From UBA940 sp031547885 (GTDB taxonomy: Bacteria > Bacteroidota > Bacteroidia > Bacteroidales > Rikenellaceae), in NCBI GenBank assembly GCA_031547885.1, contig JAVBRO010000008.1:62001-126000 (forward strand): a stretch of 64,000 nt of DNA, in the 5' to 3' direction. Of the stretch, positions 42,073 to 51,676 are shown one piece after another (position 1 is the stretch's first letter; the number at the start of each line of letters is the position of its first letter). The translations under genes and the position numbers were made by a program. The notes under the pieces were generated by a model that saw only the letters and a list, made by a program, of their open reading frames with translations, did no database searches and had not been told where the DNA came from.

Positions 42073-43365
42073 TCAACGTTGTTTTAAAGGGTTGTCGTTT
42101 TTAAGGTATTTCTTCACGAGCCAAAGCAGCAGCACGCACACCGCTATGCTCAGCGACGCGGCCTGGAACACGACGCCGAGATTTATATGCGAATCGCGCA
42201 AGGCGCCCGCAGCATAGATCCCCACGCCGCCGACCAGGGTGGCGAACATATTGAGGATCCCGTAGCCGGTCGCCCGGTAGCGGCTGTCCACACATAGGCT
42301 CAGGATCGGCATAAGGTTGGTGTCGACGAACATCCTGGTCAGTCCGTAGACCAGGAAGAAAGCGATCGCCATGTAAAGTATAGAAGTGTAGCTGGCCGCA
42401 AAAACGCACGGGGCGGCTATGGCAAGTCCTATCATGGGAACCAGTATACGGGCGTAGCGGTTCTTCACGCTCCATCTGTCGGACAGGAAACCGCCGAGGA
42501 GAAGACCTGCGATGGATGCCGGATAGAGGTATACGGTGGCGTAAACACCCGCCTGGGTCTGCGATATACAGAACTGCTCTTTATAGTAAGTGGGAAGCCA
42601 TGCGTTGACCATCCAGCTTACAACGCCCATCACCCCCCAGAAAACAAACAGGAAGATGAACGACCGGCTGGTAAAGAGGTTTTTCATGGCGGCCGCGAAT
42701 TTTATCTTCTCCTCTTCAATTTTTTCCTTCCCGGGAAGTGCCGCGGCGACCGCACCCTTTTCACGGGGCGCGTCTTTCAGGACAAAGAACAGCAGCACTG
42801 CGTAGGCCACGCCTATCAATCCGAAGAGATAGAACGCACGGTCCCACGAGTGCTGTTCGGCTATCCATCCGCCGATAAAGCCGAGGCTCTGGCCCACCAT
42901 CACACCTGCGATATGCATCCCCGTAGCAAGGGACTGGGTGCGCCCTTTATGATAATCGAGGATCAGGGCAAGTGCGGCCGGGATATAGAACGCCTCGCTT
43001 ATACCCATCAGCGCCCTTGTCGCGAGAAGTTGGTTGTAGGTAGTCGCATGGGCGGTCAGCCATGTCACCAGCGACCAGACGAAAAGGCTGGCGATAATGA
43101 CCTTGCTCCGGCTGAAACGGTCGGCCAGGAATCCGGCAAAAGGACTCAGGATGCCGTAAACCCACAAAAATACGGATGTCAGCAGACCGAACTGGGCGTC
43201 CGTCATGGGTATCGACCCGACGAGAGACTCGCGCATGGTCGAGATCATCGTGCGGTCGAGGTAGTTCAGCGCCCCCACCACGAAGAGCAGGAGAACGATG
43301 AGCCAGGCGTACCCGGACGGCCGCGCACAGTTGTCGGGCGGACGGTTTATTGTTTGCGAAGACAT
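42073..43365 (-). CDS. MFS permease, anion:cation symporter (ACS) type (PUL2)
   Basis: A 430-residue inner-membrane transporter with 12 hydrophobic segments. FADRFSRSK-like loop 2-3 (FLADRFSRSKVI), an early YLDRTMIS helix typical of ACS-family sugar-acid permeases (hexuronate/galactarate), and FLSDRWSVKNR in the second half are visible. It would bring the periplasmic product into the cytoplasm. ACS members often carry sugar acids, which agrees with a keto-deoxy-acid aldolase next door (inference). Confidence 0.9.
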   Translation of the reverse strand: MSSQTINRPPDNCARPSGYAWLIVLLLFVVGALNYLDRTMISTMRESLVGSIPMTDAQFGLLTSVFLWVYGILSPFAGFLADRFSRSKVIIASLFVWSLVTWLTAHATTYNQLLATRALMGISEAFYIPAALALILDYHKGRTQSLATGMHIAGVMVGQSLGFIGGWIAEQHSWDRAFYLFGLIGVAYAVLLFFVLKDAPREKGAVAAALPGKEKIEEEKIKFAAAMKNLFTSRSFIFLFVFWGVMGVVSWMVNAWLPTYYKEQFCISQTQAGVYATVYLYPASIAGLLLGGFLSDRWSVKNRYARILVPMIGLAIAAPCVFAASYTSILYMAIAFFLVYGLTRMFVDTNLMPILSLCVDSRYRATGYGILNMFATLVGGVGIYAAGALRDSHINLGVVFQAASLSIAVCVLLLWLVKKYLKNDNPLKQR

Positions 43366-43367
43366 CC

Positions 43368-45575
43368 TTAGTCGGTTGGTTGTATTAATATTATCCGGCT
43401 TTTATACGGCTCGGTTCCGGCAGGCCATGCCAGTCCGACGTTCATCAGCAGATCACCTTTACAGACGCTTATAACCGCGTCGCCGGAAGAGTCCCTGACC
43501 GTGTATTGCCGGCCGGGGTCCAATCCGCGCAGCTTCAGGACCGAAGAACCCCTGTCGGCATATTGGCTCCCCGGGAGATAACCGGCCAGATTGTAGCAGA
43601 ACACGACCGCGGCGCTTTTATCGTCCGCGACATACTGCACGGCTGAGCGGTCGGTTTCGAATGGCGAGACCAGAGAATAGTACGTGCCCTGCTGGACGAT
43701 CGGCCTTATCTTTTTGTAGAGGGCTATCTTGCTTTTAGCACTCTCCCTGTCCGCGTCCGACCACTTCGTTATATCCGCCCCGATCCCGAGCACCCCAGTC
43801 ATCGAAACGTCGAAACGGAAGTCGAGCGAAACAGGCTGGTGACGCGTCATGCTCGTCACCCACGACGACATCGTGTTCGCCGGAAGCATCATCGACCAGC
43901 CGTGCTGGATGAAAAGCCTCGCCGTCGGGTCGGTATTGTCGCTGACCCACGCCTGGTCCATCCTGGACAGCATCCCCAGGTCGACGCGGCCTCCACCGCT
44001 GGCGCATGTCTCGAACGCCACGTCGGGGAAACGCCGGCGGAGTTCGTCCACCAGGCGGTAGACATTGTCTATATGCCTTATGCGCGCCTCACGTTCGAGT
44101 CCGTCGGGCGCATTCAGCCAGCCGGGTTCGGATAGATAGCTGTTCTGGTCCCATTTTACGTAGTCGACGGCGTTCTCCGACAATATTTTCGACAACGAGT
44201 TCAGCAAGTGGTTGTAAACATCTTCGTTGGCAAGGTTCAGCATCTTCCGGTAGCGTCCCTTCTCCCTGTCGCGGAACTGGAAAGTCCAGTGGGGATTCGC
44301 CACGAAAGCGTCGCAGTTATCGCTCACGCTCTCGGGTTCGACCCACAGCCCGAACTTCATTCCCAGGCCGTGAACGTGGTCGATCACCGGGGTCAGGCCG
44401 TTGGGAAATTTATTCCTGTCGATCTCATAATTGCCGAGTCCGCTGTTGGAAGCCGTCCGCGCCTTGAACCACCCGTCGTCTATGACGAACAGCTCGACCC
44501 CGATCTCTTTTGCAACATCGGCCAGCTCCATCTGCTGCCGCTCGCTGATATCGTAGTAGCGGTTCTCCCAGCCGTTGAACAGCACCGGCCGCAGTTCTTC
44601 CCTGAAACGGGCCGGCAGAACATGCTTCCGGACATAGCCGCCCTGATTGACCGACGCAAGGTCGGTCCCGGAATCGCTGTATCCGAAAGATATTTTTGGC
44701 GAGGCGATGGTTTCGCCGGGATTCAGCGTCCATGAGGTGTCCCAAAAGTTGATCCCGCCGGCGATCTGGAGCGAATTCTCGAAAAGTTTGTCGAACTTCA
44801 GCACCCAGTTCCCGCTGTAATGGACCGAACCGAACCATGCCGGGCCGCTCTCCTTCGTCGTTTTTTCCGTACTTACCATAAACCACGGGGCGTTGAAATT
44901 GGACTTGAAGGCTTTCGATTCGATGACTTTCAGGCCGGGCGACAGCGGAACGCGCTGCACCTGGAACTCGTTCATCTCGAATCCCGAAAGATGGGTCAGA
45001 ATGTAATTGCCGTGGGGCAGCACCACGCTGCCCGACAGCAGGTTCTCCACCATGATCTTCTCCTTGCGGTTCTTTGCTGTATTCGTTAAAGATACCCATT
45101 TTTCCATTATGTCGAACTCCCCGAAGAGTTTAAAGTACGACGCGACCTCGAGCGGATAGTGCCTATCCCTCTGAACTATCTTCAACACCGGTATCCCGTC
45201 TTCCTCGGTGATCTCGTCCGAAACATAGACCAGGTCGATATCGCGGACTCCGTTCGGGAACACTACCTCGACGGCAGGTGTCTTGAACGGGAATCCGCCC
45301 CTGACCGGCACCTCTTCGATCACATCTATCCAGTTCACCCGCTTCTTGATATTGTTTGTCCAGGATGCGTTCTCCTGCCCGTAGCCGGCCTGCGCGGAAC
45401 TGCCGTAATAAACGGGCAGCATTTTCCCTGCATCCGTCAGCAAAAGCTGGCAGGTGAAATTCCGGCCGCGGATCATCCAGCCCGCGGGATCGTCCGTACG
45501 GATGATATCCTGGGCGTCAAGTCCCTGAAACATAAAGAGCAGCGCCGTGCATACCCAGGCAAACTTTTTTATCAT
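43368..45575 (-). CDS. GH36 alpha-galactosidase-type enzyme, exported (PUL2)
   Basis: A 735-residue exported enzyme with signal peptide MIKKFAWVCTALLFMFQGLD then AQD. The supersandwich N-domain is followed by a TIM barrel with LFVIDDGWF, GLWVEPESVS, DYVKWDQN (nucleophile Asp), ETCASGGGRVDLGML and VSDNTDP (acid/base Asp), the GH36/clan D signature set. It should release alpha-linked galactose or GalNAc from the imported oligosaccharide in the periplasm. It is encoded 2 bp before the MFS gene. Confidence 0.93.
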   Translation of the reverse strand: MIKKFAWVCTALLFMFQGLDAQDIIRTDDPAGWMIRGRNFTCQLLLTDAGKMLPVYYGSSAQAGYGQENASWTNNIKKRVNWIDVIEEVPVRGGFPFKTPAVEVVFPNGVRDIDLVYVSDEITEEDGIPVLKIVQRDRHYPLEVASYFKLFGEFDIMEKWVSLTNTAKNRKEKIMVENLLSGSVVLPHGNYILTHLSGFEMNEFQVQRVPLSPGLKVIESKAFKSNFNAPWFMVSTEKTTKESGPAWFGSVHYSGNWVLKFDKLFENSLQIAGGINFWDTSWTLNPGETIASPKISFGYSDSGTDLASVNQGGYVRKHVLPARFREELRPVLFNGWENRYYDISERQQMELADVAKEIGVELFVIDDGWFKARTASNSGLGNYEIDRNKFPNGLTPVIDHVHGLGMKFGLWVEPESVSDNCDAFVANPHWTFQFRDREKGRYRKMLNLANEDVYNHLLNSLSKILSENAVDYVKWDQNSYLSEPGWLNAPDGLEREARIRHIDNVYRLVDELRRRFPDVAFETCASGGGRVDLGMLSRMDQAWVSDNTDPTARLFIQHGWSMMLPANTMSSWVTSMTRHQPVSLDFRFDVSMTGVLGIGADITKWSDADRESAKSKIALYKKIRPIVQQGTYYSLVSPFETDRSAVQYVADDKSAAVVFCYNLAGYLPGSQYADRGSSVLKLRGLDPGRQYTVRDSSGDAVISVCKGDLLMNVGLAWPAGTEPYKSRIILIQPTD

Positions 45576-45584
45576 CTCTCTCTC

Positions 45585-47033
45585 CTAGTTATTGAATTTT
45601 ATTGAATAGAGGTCGGCATCCTTCATGCGGATACGAAGCCGGATATTTTTCGAGGAGAGGCTTTGCAGGTTCTTATTGCCTTTCCACGAGACGATGCGGG
45701 CAATCTCGTTGCCGATGATCGTATCCGAATCGTCCATCGTGAAGCCGGGGACCGGCACCCCGTTCTCATCCTGTATCTCGAACTTCAGCTCTCCGGGAGC
45801 CGAAGTCGAGTAATTTATCTCGAGCTCTTTCCCCGTGAATGTGAATACTTTCGTAAGCACCTCTCCGCCCCCGTAAGGCGCCTGCAGCGAGGAGAAGCCG
45901 TCGAGCCTGAACGAATAGCGGTTGAGGTATGCCGTCGGCTGGGCGTAGTTCTGGTTGACATAGACAGACATCTCCGCCGGACCGGTCTGGATCACGTTCA
46001 GCGCAGGATAGTTGGAACGGGAGACCCAGTTGCTCATTCCTATGCCGGGACGGATGAGCGCCTCCATAAAAGTGCGGTCGTAGAGATTGCCGCCGCGCGA
46101 GGTCATCAGCACCACATCCGAACAATCCTTGAAATAGCGGTGATCCACGCCGAGTTCTCCGGCCTGTTCTGCCGTCACCACCTGGCGATTCGGCATGAAC
46201 CGGGCGGCCAGGGCGGTGTAGATATGCGGCGCCCTGAAATAGGGACTGGTCTGGTTGATGTAAAGATGCTCCATGGGAGTATCTCCGAAGCTCATCGGTT
46301 CGGGCGCAGTCCAGTTCAGGAAATCATCCGACGTCATCCGCGCGACGGTCCTGATCCCTTTGTACTGGGTATAGTTCCCGTCCGACCAGATGCGGAAATA
46401 GCAGATGTATTTCTTCTCGCTTTCAGACCAGAACGCCACGTTCTGCGAATCGAACTGTCCCTTCCGGCTGATCGGTTCGTCCCGCACTTTTTTCCAGTGT
46501 ATACCGTCGGGAGAGGCGTAAGCCATCAGTCCGGATTTGTCGATACCCCCTATCGCTTTATACCTCTGTTGAGGGTCTGCGTCCGGATTCGTGTCGATGA
46601 ACGGACTGAAATTGTGCATTATGGGAGCGTCGTTGGCGATGATGACGTTGTTTTTGAGTGTGCCGTCCACCTTATGTATACCCAGGTCGGGCTTCGTCCA
46701 GGTCACACCATCCTTTGATTCGGCATAGCACGTGAATTCGGTGTTCTGCCCATCTGAAGCCACAGGGGTTCCGCGGTAGTAGGCCCTGTAAACGTCTCCG
46801 TCTTTCATGACCGTCACATATCCGGAGAAACTGCTCTCCCACGGATTGTCGAAAATGATCGCCGGTCCCTCGTCTACGGGCGCGTGAAGCACCAGGCGGA
46901 CGTTGTCGAGCCTGTCGACAAGGTAATGGTCTACGAAAAGTTCCCTTCTGTCTCCTATTTCCGGGTGCGCCTGTCCGCACAAAGCGTCGATCGAAAGCAC
47001 GGCGAACAAGGCGCACATCAGTTTTTTGCACAT
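45585..47033 (-). CDS. Exported beta-propeller, GH32/GH43-like, family unassigned (PUL2, copy 1)
   Basis: A 482-residue exported protein. The ATG at 47033 gives the leader MCKKLMCALFAVLSIDALCG. RRELFVDHYLVDRL is followed by repeated propeller blades (GYVTVMKDGDVYRAYYRG, CYAESKDGVTWTKPDLGI, YKAIGG, FWSESEKKYICYFRIW), as in uncharacterised GH32/GH43-superfamily proteins frequent in Planctomycetes and Bacteroidetes. A C-terminal beta-sandwich (from about 390) resembles a carbohydrate-binding module. It is paralogous to the 48112-49656 protein. Hydrolase activity is plausible but not assignable. Confidence 0.75.
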   Translation of the reverse strand: MCKKLMCALFAVLSIDALCGQAHPEIGDRRELFVDHYLVDRLDNVRLVLHAPVDEGPAIIFDNPWESSFSGYVTVMKDGDVYRAYYRGTPVASDGQNTEFTCYAESKDGVTWTKPDLGIHKVDGTLKNNVIIANDAPIMHNFSPFIDTNPDADPQQRYKAIGGIDKSGLMAYASPDGIHWKKVRDEPISRKGQFDSQNVAFWSESEKKYICYFRIWSDGNYTQYKGIRTVARMTSDDFLNWTAPEPMSFGDTPMEHLYINQTSPYFRAPHIYTALAARFMPNRQVVTAEQAGELGVDHRYFKDCSDVVLMTSRGGNLYDRTFMEALIRPGIGMSNWVSRSNYPALNVIQTGPAEMSVYVNQNYAQPTAYLNRYSFRLDGFSSLQAPYGGGEVLTKVFTFTGKELEINYSTSAPGELKFEIQDENGVPVPGFTMDDSDTIIGNEIARIVSWKGNKNLQSLSSKNIRLRIRMKDADLYSIKFNN

Positions 47034-47067
47034 AATGCTGTATCTCTTTAAAAATCCTAAATTATTA

Positions 47068-48078
47068 TCAGAAACTGTCCACGAATTTGACCTCGGTCCC
47101 GCTGTATTCGGCATAGAAATAATATATCTTGCCGGCCTCGGTTGCGTGCATGGCCCTGCCTTTACCGGGAACGGATGTCGTGTTGTTGTCGGATCTTATC
47201 GTGGTCGTAGAGCCGTCCGTGGCGCCGTGGTTAAGGTCCATCCGGATCAGATAAGAAACGGGTACGAAATTCTTATTGGGGGCATACGACGCCCAGTATT
47301 CATACACATTCCCGTTGGAGACCAGTTCGAAAGTCCTGTACATATAGAAAGTGGGTCTGTAGCCGGTTTCGGCGAAAGTGCCGGTCAAGAAATTATAAGT
47401 GGCGTCGTTGCCGGTTCCACCGCCCCAGAAGGGCGTGTTGGGCGCATCGTTGACACCTACAAAGGTCAGCCCCAGTTGCCTGAGCCCCTTATCGGTTCCG
47501 GCATACGTGCTTTTGATCTTGACGCAAAAGAGTGCGCCGGTATGCTTGAACGCCACGTTTACAGCCGCAGACTCCACGTCGATCGCCTTCTTTTCGAATA
47601 TCAGCATGATCTGGTTCCTGGCTTTCATATCGGCAAATCCCGCCCTGCTCAGCCAGGGTTCCGTCGGGAGTCTGGCCAGGGTCGGGTCGCTGTCGCTGAG
47701 GCCCCGTCCGCCGTAAACCCCGTAAAGATCGAATTCGCCCGTCTGTATATCGGCGGGAACGACAATATCGAAATAGGCCTGCTTTTCGTTGGCCGAAATG
47801 CCCTTTACCGTGGTGGTCGCTTTTAACCTGATCTCGTTCTGCACAAAGCACAGTTGTATCTGGTCGCCCACCTGCCAAGTGAGTTTTATGTTCGCCCCGT
47901 CGCGGAGCAGGTCGATACGTGTCTCCTCGTCCTGGGCGGGAAGGTCGGAAACCACTGAAATTACCCTTCCCTTGCCGTTGTCCGGGTCGGTGCCGTCCGG
48001 AATATCCGCAATGCCGCCATCCTTCGAGCAGCCGGCAAAAACCATTGCTGCAGCTGCCAACAGATAATACTTTTTCAT
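47068..48078 (-). CDS. Fimbrillin-like lipoprotein (PUL2)
   Basis: A 336-residue lipoprotein from the ATG at 48078; the lipobox is FAGC (Cys17). TRIDLLRDGANIKLTWQVGD is the typical start of Bacteroidetes fimbrillin family A/Mfa-like domains (T-R ... W-x-x-GD), and two beta-sandwich domains follow. In pili such proteins are the stalk or tip; here, between two propeller enzymes in a SusCD operon, a surface glycan-binding role is more likely (inference). An ATG 9 bp upstream is possible. Confidence 0.72.
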   Translation of the reverse strand: MKKYYLLAAAAMVFAGCSKDGGIADIPDGTDPDNGKGRVISVVSDLPAQDEETRIDLLRDGANIKLTWQVGDQIQLCFVQNEIRLKATTTVKGISANEKQAYFDIVVPADIQTGEFDLYGVYGGRGLSDSDPTLARLPTEPWLSRAGFADMKARNQIMLIFEKKAIDVESAAVNVAFKHTGALFCVKIKSTYAGTDKGLRQLGLTFVGVNDAPNTPFWGGGTGNDATYNFLTGTFAETGYRPTFYMYRTFELVSNGNVYEYWASYAPNKNFVPVSYLIRMDLNHGATDGSTTTIRSDNNTTSVPGKGRAMHATEAGKIYYFYAEYSGTEVKFVDSF

Positions 48079-48111
48079 TTTATTCATTTTTTAATGTTTG
48101 TAATCTTGTTT

Positions 48112-49656
48112 TTAATAATCCGAGCCGGTCATGGTCAGGTCGGAGAGCGAACTGCCCGTACCGTCTATCACTTTGCTGAATTTAAGCGAATAAAGATCGG
48201 CGTCTTTCATCGAGATGCGCAGGCGGATCTTCTGTGAAGCGAGCTCCCTCAGTGCGCGTTTTCCGGTCCAGACGACAGTCCTGGATATGTGGTTACCTGT
48301 GATACCCTTACATTCGTTCATCGTGAAACCGCTTATGGCCTTGCCGTCTTCGTCCTGTATCTCGATCTTTATCTCGCCGGCGGCCGAGGTGGCGTAGTTG
48401 ATCTCGAGCTGGTCGCCGGTAAAGGTCATGAATCTGGTCAGCAGTTCGCCGCCGCTGTAAGGGGCCCTCACAGAGGCGAAACCGTCGATCCTCATCGAAT
48501 AGCGCCTAAGGTGTGCAGACGGCTGCGCGTAATCCTGGTTGACGTAGAGCGACATTTCTGTATCGCTTGTCTGCAACACGTTCATAGCCGGATAATTGGT
48601 GCGCGAAGACCAGTTGTTCAGTCCTATACCCGGTTTGATCATAGCTTCCATGAAAGTCCTGTCATAGACGCTTCCCCCGCGGGTGGTCATGAAGAAGACG
48701 TCGGAACATTCCGCTATAAAAGAGGGATGTACATTAAGTTTAGCCGCCTCTTCGGGAGTGAGTATCTGGTTCGGCACCAGACGCCCGCCGATCGCCATAT
48801 AGATATGGGGCGCACGGTAATATGGACTTGTCTGCTGCGTGTAGAGTTCCTCCAGCGGAGTGTCCCCGAATGTCATGCGCACGGGTTCGGTCCAGTTGAT
48901 AAAATCCGTCGAAGTGGTCCTTGCCACGGTACGCTTGCCTTTATACTCCGTCCATCCGCCCTCGCTCCAGACACGGAAATAACAGATGTACCGATTCTCC
49001 GTTTTTGACCAGAACACCACGTTCTGCGAATCGAAAACACCCCTTGTGAAGACCGCATTGTTATCCATTTTGGTCCAGTGGACACCGTCCGCCGAAGCAT
49101 AGGCATAGAGTCCGCCGGGACGTTCCCCTCCGAGAGCCTTGAACTTCTCGGCGGGTTTGGCCAGCGGGTTCATGTCGATGAAGGGAGAAAAGTTGTGCGT
49201 CACAGCCCCTTCCTCGAACAGAAAGACGTTATTGTTGGTCGAGCCGCCGGTCGTGTATATCCCTAGGTTCGGCTTCGTCCAACTCACGCCGTCGGCGGAA
49301 GTGGCATAACATGTGACCTGCTTGCCGCCGTCGGGAAGACCCCTGTAGTAAGCCAGATAGGTGTTGCCGTCCTTAAGCATGGTGACGTAGCCGCAGAAAA
49401 TACCTTCCCAGGCTTTGTCGAAATAGAACGCGACGCCTTCGTCCTTCGGCTCGTGCATCACTATGTTCGCATTGGTCAGCTTCTTGACAAGCAGGTTATC
49501 CACGAACAGTTCCCTTTTGTCGTCCATCTGGATCACGATAGTATCTTCAGGCTCTTCCGGCGGTTCCGGAATATCCGGAATCTCCGGGATCGGCGTTTTA
49601 CTGCAGGAGCACAACACAAGCAGGAATGCTGACAGGATATAAATGTATCTCTTCAT
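48112..49656 (-). CDS. Surface lipoprotein beta-propeller, GH32/GH43-like (PUL2, copy 2)
   Basis: A 514-residue lipoprotein with lipobox around LCSC and a Pro/Glu-rich linker (residues 19-42). Then it follows copy 1 nearly blade by blade: DKRELFVDNLLVKKL, GYVTMLKDGNTYLAYYRG, CYATSADGVSWTKPNLGI, THNFSPFIDMNP, FWSKTENRYICYFRVW. The C-terminal domain ends in a family-conserved IRLRISMKDADLYSLKF. The lipid anchor and linker suggest surface exposure, while copy 1 has a cleavable signal, so the two may act on the same glycan on different sides of the membrane. Confidence 0.77.
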   Translation of the reverse strand: MKRYIYILSAFLLVLCSCSKTPIPEIPDIPEPPEEPEDTIVIQMDDKRELFVDNLLVKKLTNANIVMHEPKDEGVAFYFDKAWEGIFCGYVTMLKDGNTYLAYYRGLPDGGKQVTCYATSADGVSWTKPNLGIYTTGGSTNNNVFLFEEGAVTHNFSPFIDMNPLAKPAEKFKALGGERPGGLYAYASADGVHWTKMDNNAVFTRGVFDSQNVVFWSKTENRYICYFRVWSEGGWTEYKGKRTVARTTSTDFINWTEPVRMTFGDTPLEELYTQQTSPYYRAPHIYMAIGGRLVPNQILTPEEAAKLNVHPSFIAECSDVFFMTTRGGSVYDRTFMEAMIKPGIGLNNWSSRTNYPAMNVLQTSDTEMSLYVNQDYAQPSAHLRRYSMRIDGFASVRAPYSGGELLTRFMTFTGDQLEINYATSAAGEIKIEIQDEDGKAISGFTMNECKGITGNHISRTVVWTGKRALRELASQKIRLRISMKDADLYSLKFSKVIDGTGSSLSDLTMTGSDY

Positions 49657-49682
49657 CTTTTAGAGGTTTATGTGGAATAAAA

Positions 49683-50429
49683 TTAATAATTTTCCCCTGT
49701 GAAGTCGGGCAGTTCTTCGGACCCGTTATCGTTTATATAATGCGGCTTGCCCACCACGACCAAAGTTCTGAAGTCGGTGAAGAAAGGATCTATGGCATTC
49801 GCTTCAGGCAGGAATTCGGTACAGTAGTATATCTCCTCGTTCACGTCCTGCAATATAGTCGTAGTCTCGCCGGGCGGAACCATCAGAAGATGTTGCTCCC
49901 CGGAGAATCCGGTATACCTTATTTCGCTCCCTGTCGATTTTTCTATCGCGCCGTACCATTCGAGGGTCAGTTGGCGGGTGGTCTGGTCCATCACGAAACT
50001 TTTGATGATCCGGTCCCTCAAAGACTTCTGGAATTTGCTGCCGTAAACATTACCACTCGCATTGTACACGACGGACCTGTTCTGCATATCCTTGTTATAG
50101 GTAAAGAGTTCGAAGTAGTAGTTCCCCTCCTTGAGCTCCCTGATCTCCACAAGAACCGCATCGACCGTCCCTTTTTCAGGCAGCTCCAGCATGACTGAAT
50201 CGGTGCGCGAGTTCCAGTATATCTTCAGGTTTTTTGCATTGGGGTCGGGAATCGTGCAGGACATTACCACGCGCCCTTTCCCGGCTCTCACCGTCGCATC
50301 GGAGACCCTTCCGGTGTAGATTATCTCGCCGTTCTCCAGATACTTGTCATGAAGGTCGTTCATCCCCGAGCAGGCGGTCAAAACGGCGGCCAGCATAAAT
50401 CCGGATAACAATCTATAGTATGGTTTCAT
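49683..50429 (-). CDS. DUF4998-type surface lipoprotein (PUL2)
   Basis: A 248-residue lipoprotein; lipobox LTAC (Cys20) followed by SGMNDLHDKYLENGEIIYTG, the DUF4998 N-terminal pattern. Two fibronectin-like beta domains follow (RVVMSCTIPDPNAKNLKIYW, YYFELFTYNKD). Proteins of this type occur next to SusD in many PULs and are presumed surface glycan-binding or spacer proteins. It sits 37 bp after the DUF5000-type gene. Confidence 0.8.
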   Translation of the reverse strand: MKPYYRLLSGFMLAAVLTACSGMNDLHDKYLENGEIIYTGRVSDATVRAGKGRVVMSCTIPDPNAKNLKIYWNSRTDSVMLELPEKGTVDAVLVEIRELKEGNYYFELFTYNKDMQNRSVVYNASGNVYGSKFQKSLRDRIIKSFVMDQTTRQLTLEWYGAIEKSTGSEIRYTGFSGEQHLLMVPPGETTTILQDVNEEIYYCTEFLPEANAIDPFFTDFRTLVVVGKPHYINDNGSEELPDFTGENY

Positions 50430-50466
50430 TTCACTGTTTTTTAGTTGTTTTCAACTTGTATTGAGT

Positions 50467-51627
50467 TTATCTGGGGCTGCCGTACATGGTAAGCTCCATC
50501 ATCTGCACCAGGGCGGCCTGTCCCCAGGTCTCCTGCGCCACGAACCGGATATAACGGAGTGCCGGCGCTTCGGAATCGACATTCCACTCCTCTCCCTTGA
50601 CCTGCGCATACTCCAGATCCTCATCCGAAACCTCTCCGAGCGGAAGTCCCGAAGGCTTCACCGATTCGAAATCCCCGATATACTGCCAGTCGTTGAAATC
50701 CGCGCTGACCACCGTGGTGGTGGAACCCCACAACTGGAACCGTTTGGGATGGCCGTAAGAGTAACATAAATTGCCGCCCCTCTGATTGAACCTGAATCTG
50801 CTGAGCTTTGCAAGCTGGCCGATATCGAAGGTAAACTCCAATGTGTAGTTGGCAAAACCCTTTGTGATGGTGCCGTCCCAGAGGTTCTCGATGTACCAGT
50901 CCGTCGACGTGTATGCATTGTAGGGTATTGCCGCAGGATTCCATCTCCTGAACTTCGACTTATCGAGCTGCTCCTCGAACAGCGGCAGGTAGGTGTCGGA
51001 GAATATATCCGTCTCGTTGCCCCAACGGTCGCTGACCCTCACGGCAAACACGGTCTCTGTGGAGGGCTGGTTGCGGACATTGCTTTTCCCCTGTTCGGCC
51101 TTGGAATAGAATCTGTCCACCTGTATCATATTGTCATCCTTGTCCGGAGACAATACGTCCACTATTATAGCTATTGTGGCAGGGTTGTCCCATGTCAGGA
51201 AAATTCCCCCGAAATCGCTCTTGACGACCATGGAACTCATTATATCATATATGGGCGAATCCAGCGGATTTGTTTTTACATGCACCGGTGCGGATTCGTT
51301 CCGGCTTCTGTCGACCACGGTCATGGCGACATCCACCTCGCGCGAGCGGCCGATCCCTTCGATGGTAAGCCGGTCGGTAAAGACAGAGGCTTTTATCTCC
51401 ATCGGAGTGCCGTTATCAAGGCTGTAAACAGCCTTCACATAGAGCGCATCCTCGTCCTTTGGAATGTCATAACTGATCACCGCGCCGCCAGGCGTGTTCT
51501 CCACCTCGACGGAAGAGAGGACCAAAGGGGCGGGAGCTGTACTGTCTGTCGGGTATTGCCCTCTCGGCTCATCCTTGCAGGCGCATATCCCGACAACGAC
51601 TAATAAAAGAAAACTTATTTTTTTCAT
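50467..51627 (-). CDS. DUF4959/DUF5126/DUF5000-type surface lipoprotein (PUL2)
   Basis: A 386-residue lipoprotein from the ATG at 51627 (lipobox ICAC, Cys17). The domain order fits DUF4959 (about 30-120), DUF5126 (about 130-220) and a C-terminal F5/8-type discoidin-like DUF5000 domain (about 235-386) with FTFDIGQLAKLSRFRFNQRGG and ALRYIRFVAQETWG. The C-terminal domain is a probable carbohydrate-binding module. This protein usually sits directly after SusD, as here, as the surface glycan-binding protein. Confidence 0.82.
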   Translation of the reverse strand: MKKISFLLLVVVGICACKDEPRGQYPTDSTAPAPLVLSSVEVENTPGGAVISYDIPKDEDALYVKAVYSLDNGTPMEIKASVFTDRLTIEGIGRSREVDVAMTVVDRSRNESAPVHVKTNPLDSPIYDIMSSMVVKSDFGGIFLTWDNPATIAIIVDVLSPDKDDNMIQVDRFYSKAEQGKSNVRNQPSTETVFAVRVSDRWGNETDIFSDTYLPLFEEQLDKSKFRRWNPAAIPYNAYTSTDWYIENLWDGTITKGFANYTLEFTFDIGQLAKLSRFRFNQRGGNLCYSYGHPKRFQLWGSTTTVVSADFNDWQYIGDFESVKPSGLPLGEVSDEDLEYAQVKGEEWNVDSEAPALRYIRFVAQETWGQAALVQMMELTMYGSPR

Positions 51628-51676
51628 ATTACGCAATGTTAGCGGATACTGTATAACGATTGGAAACAGTCATGAC

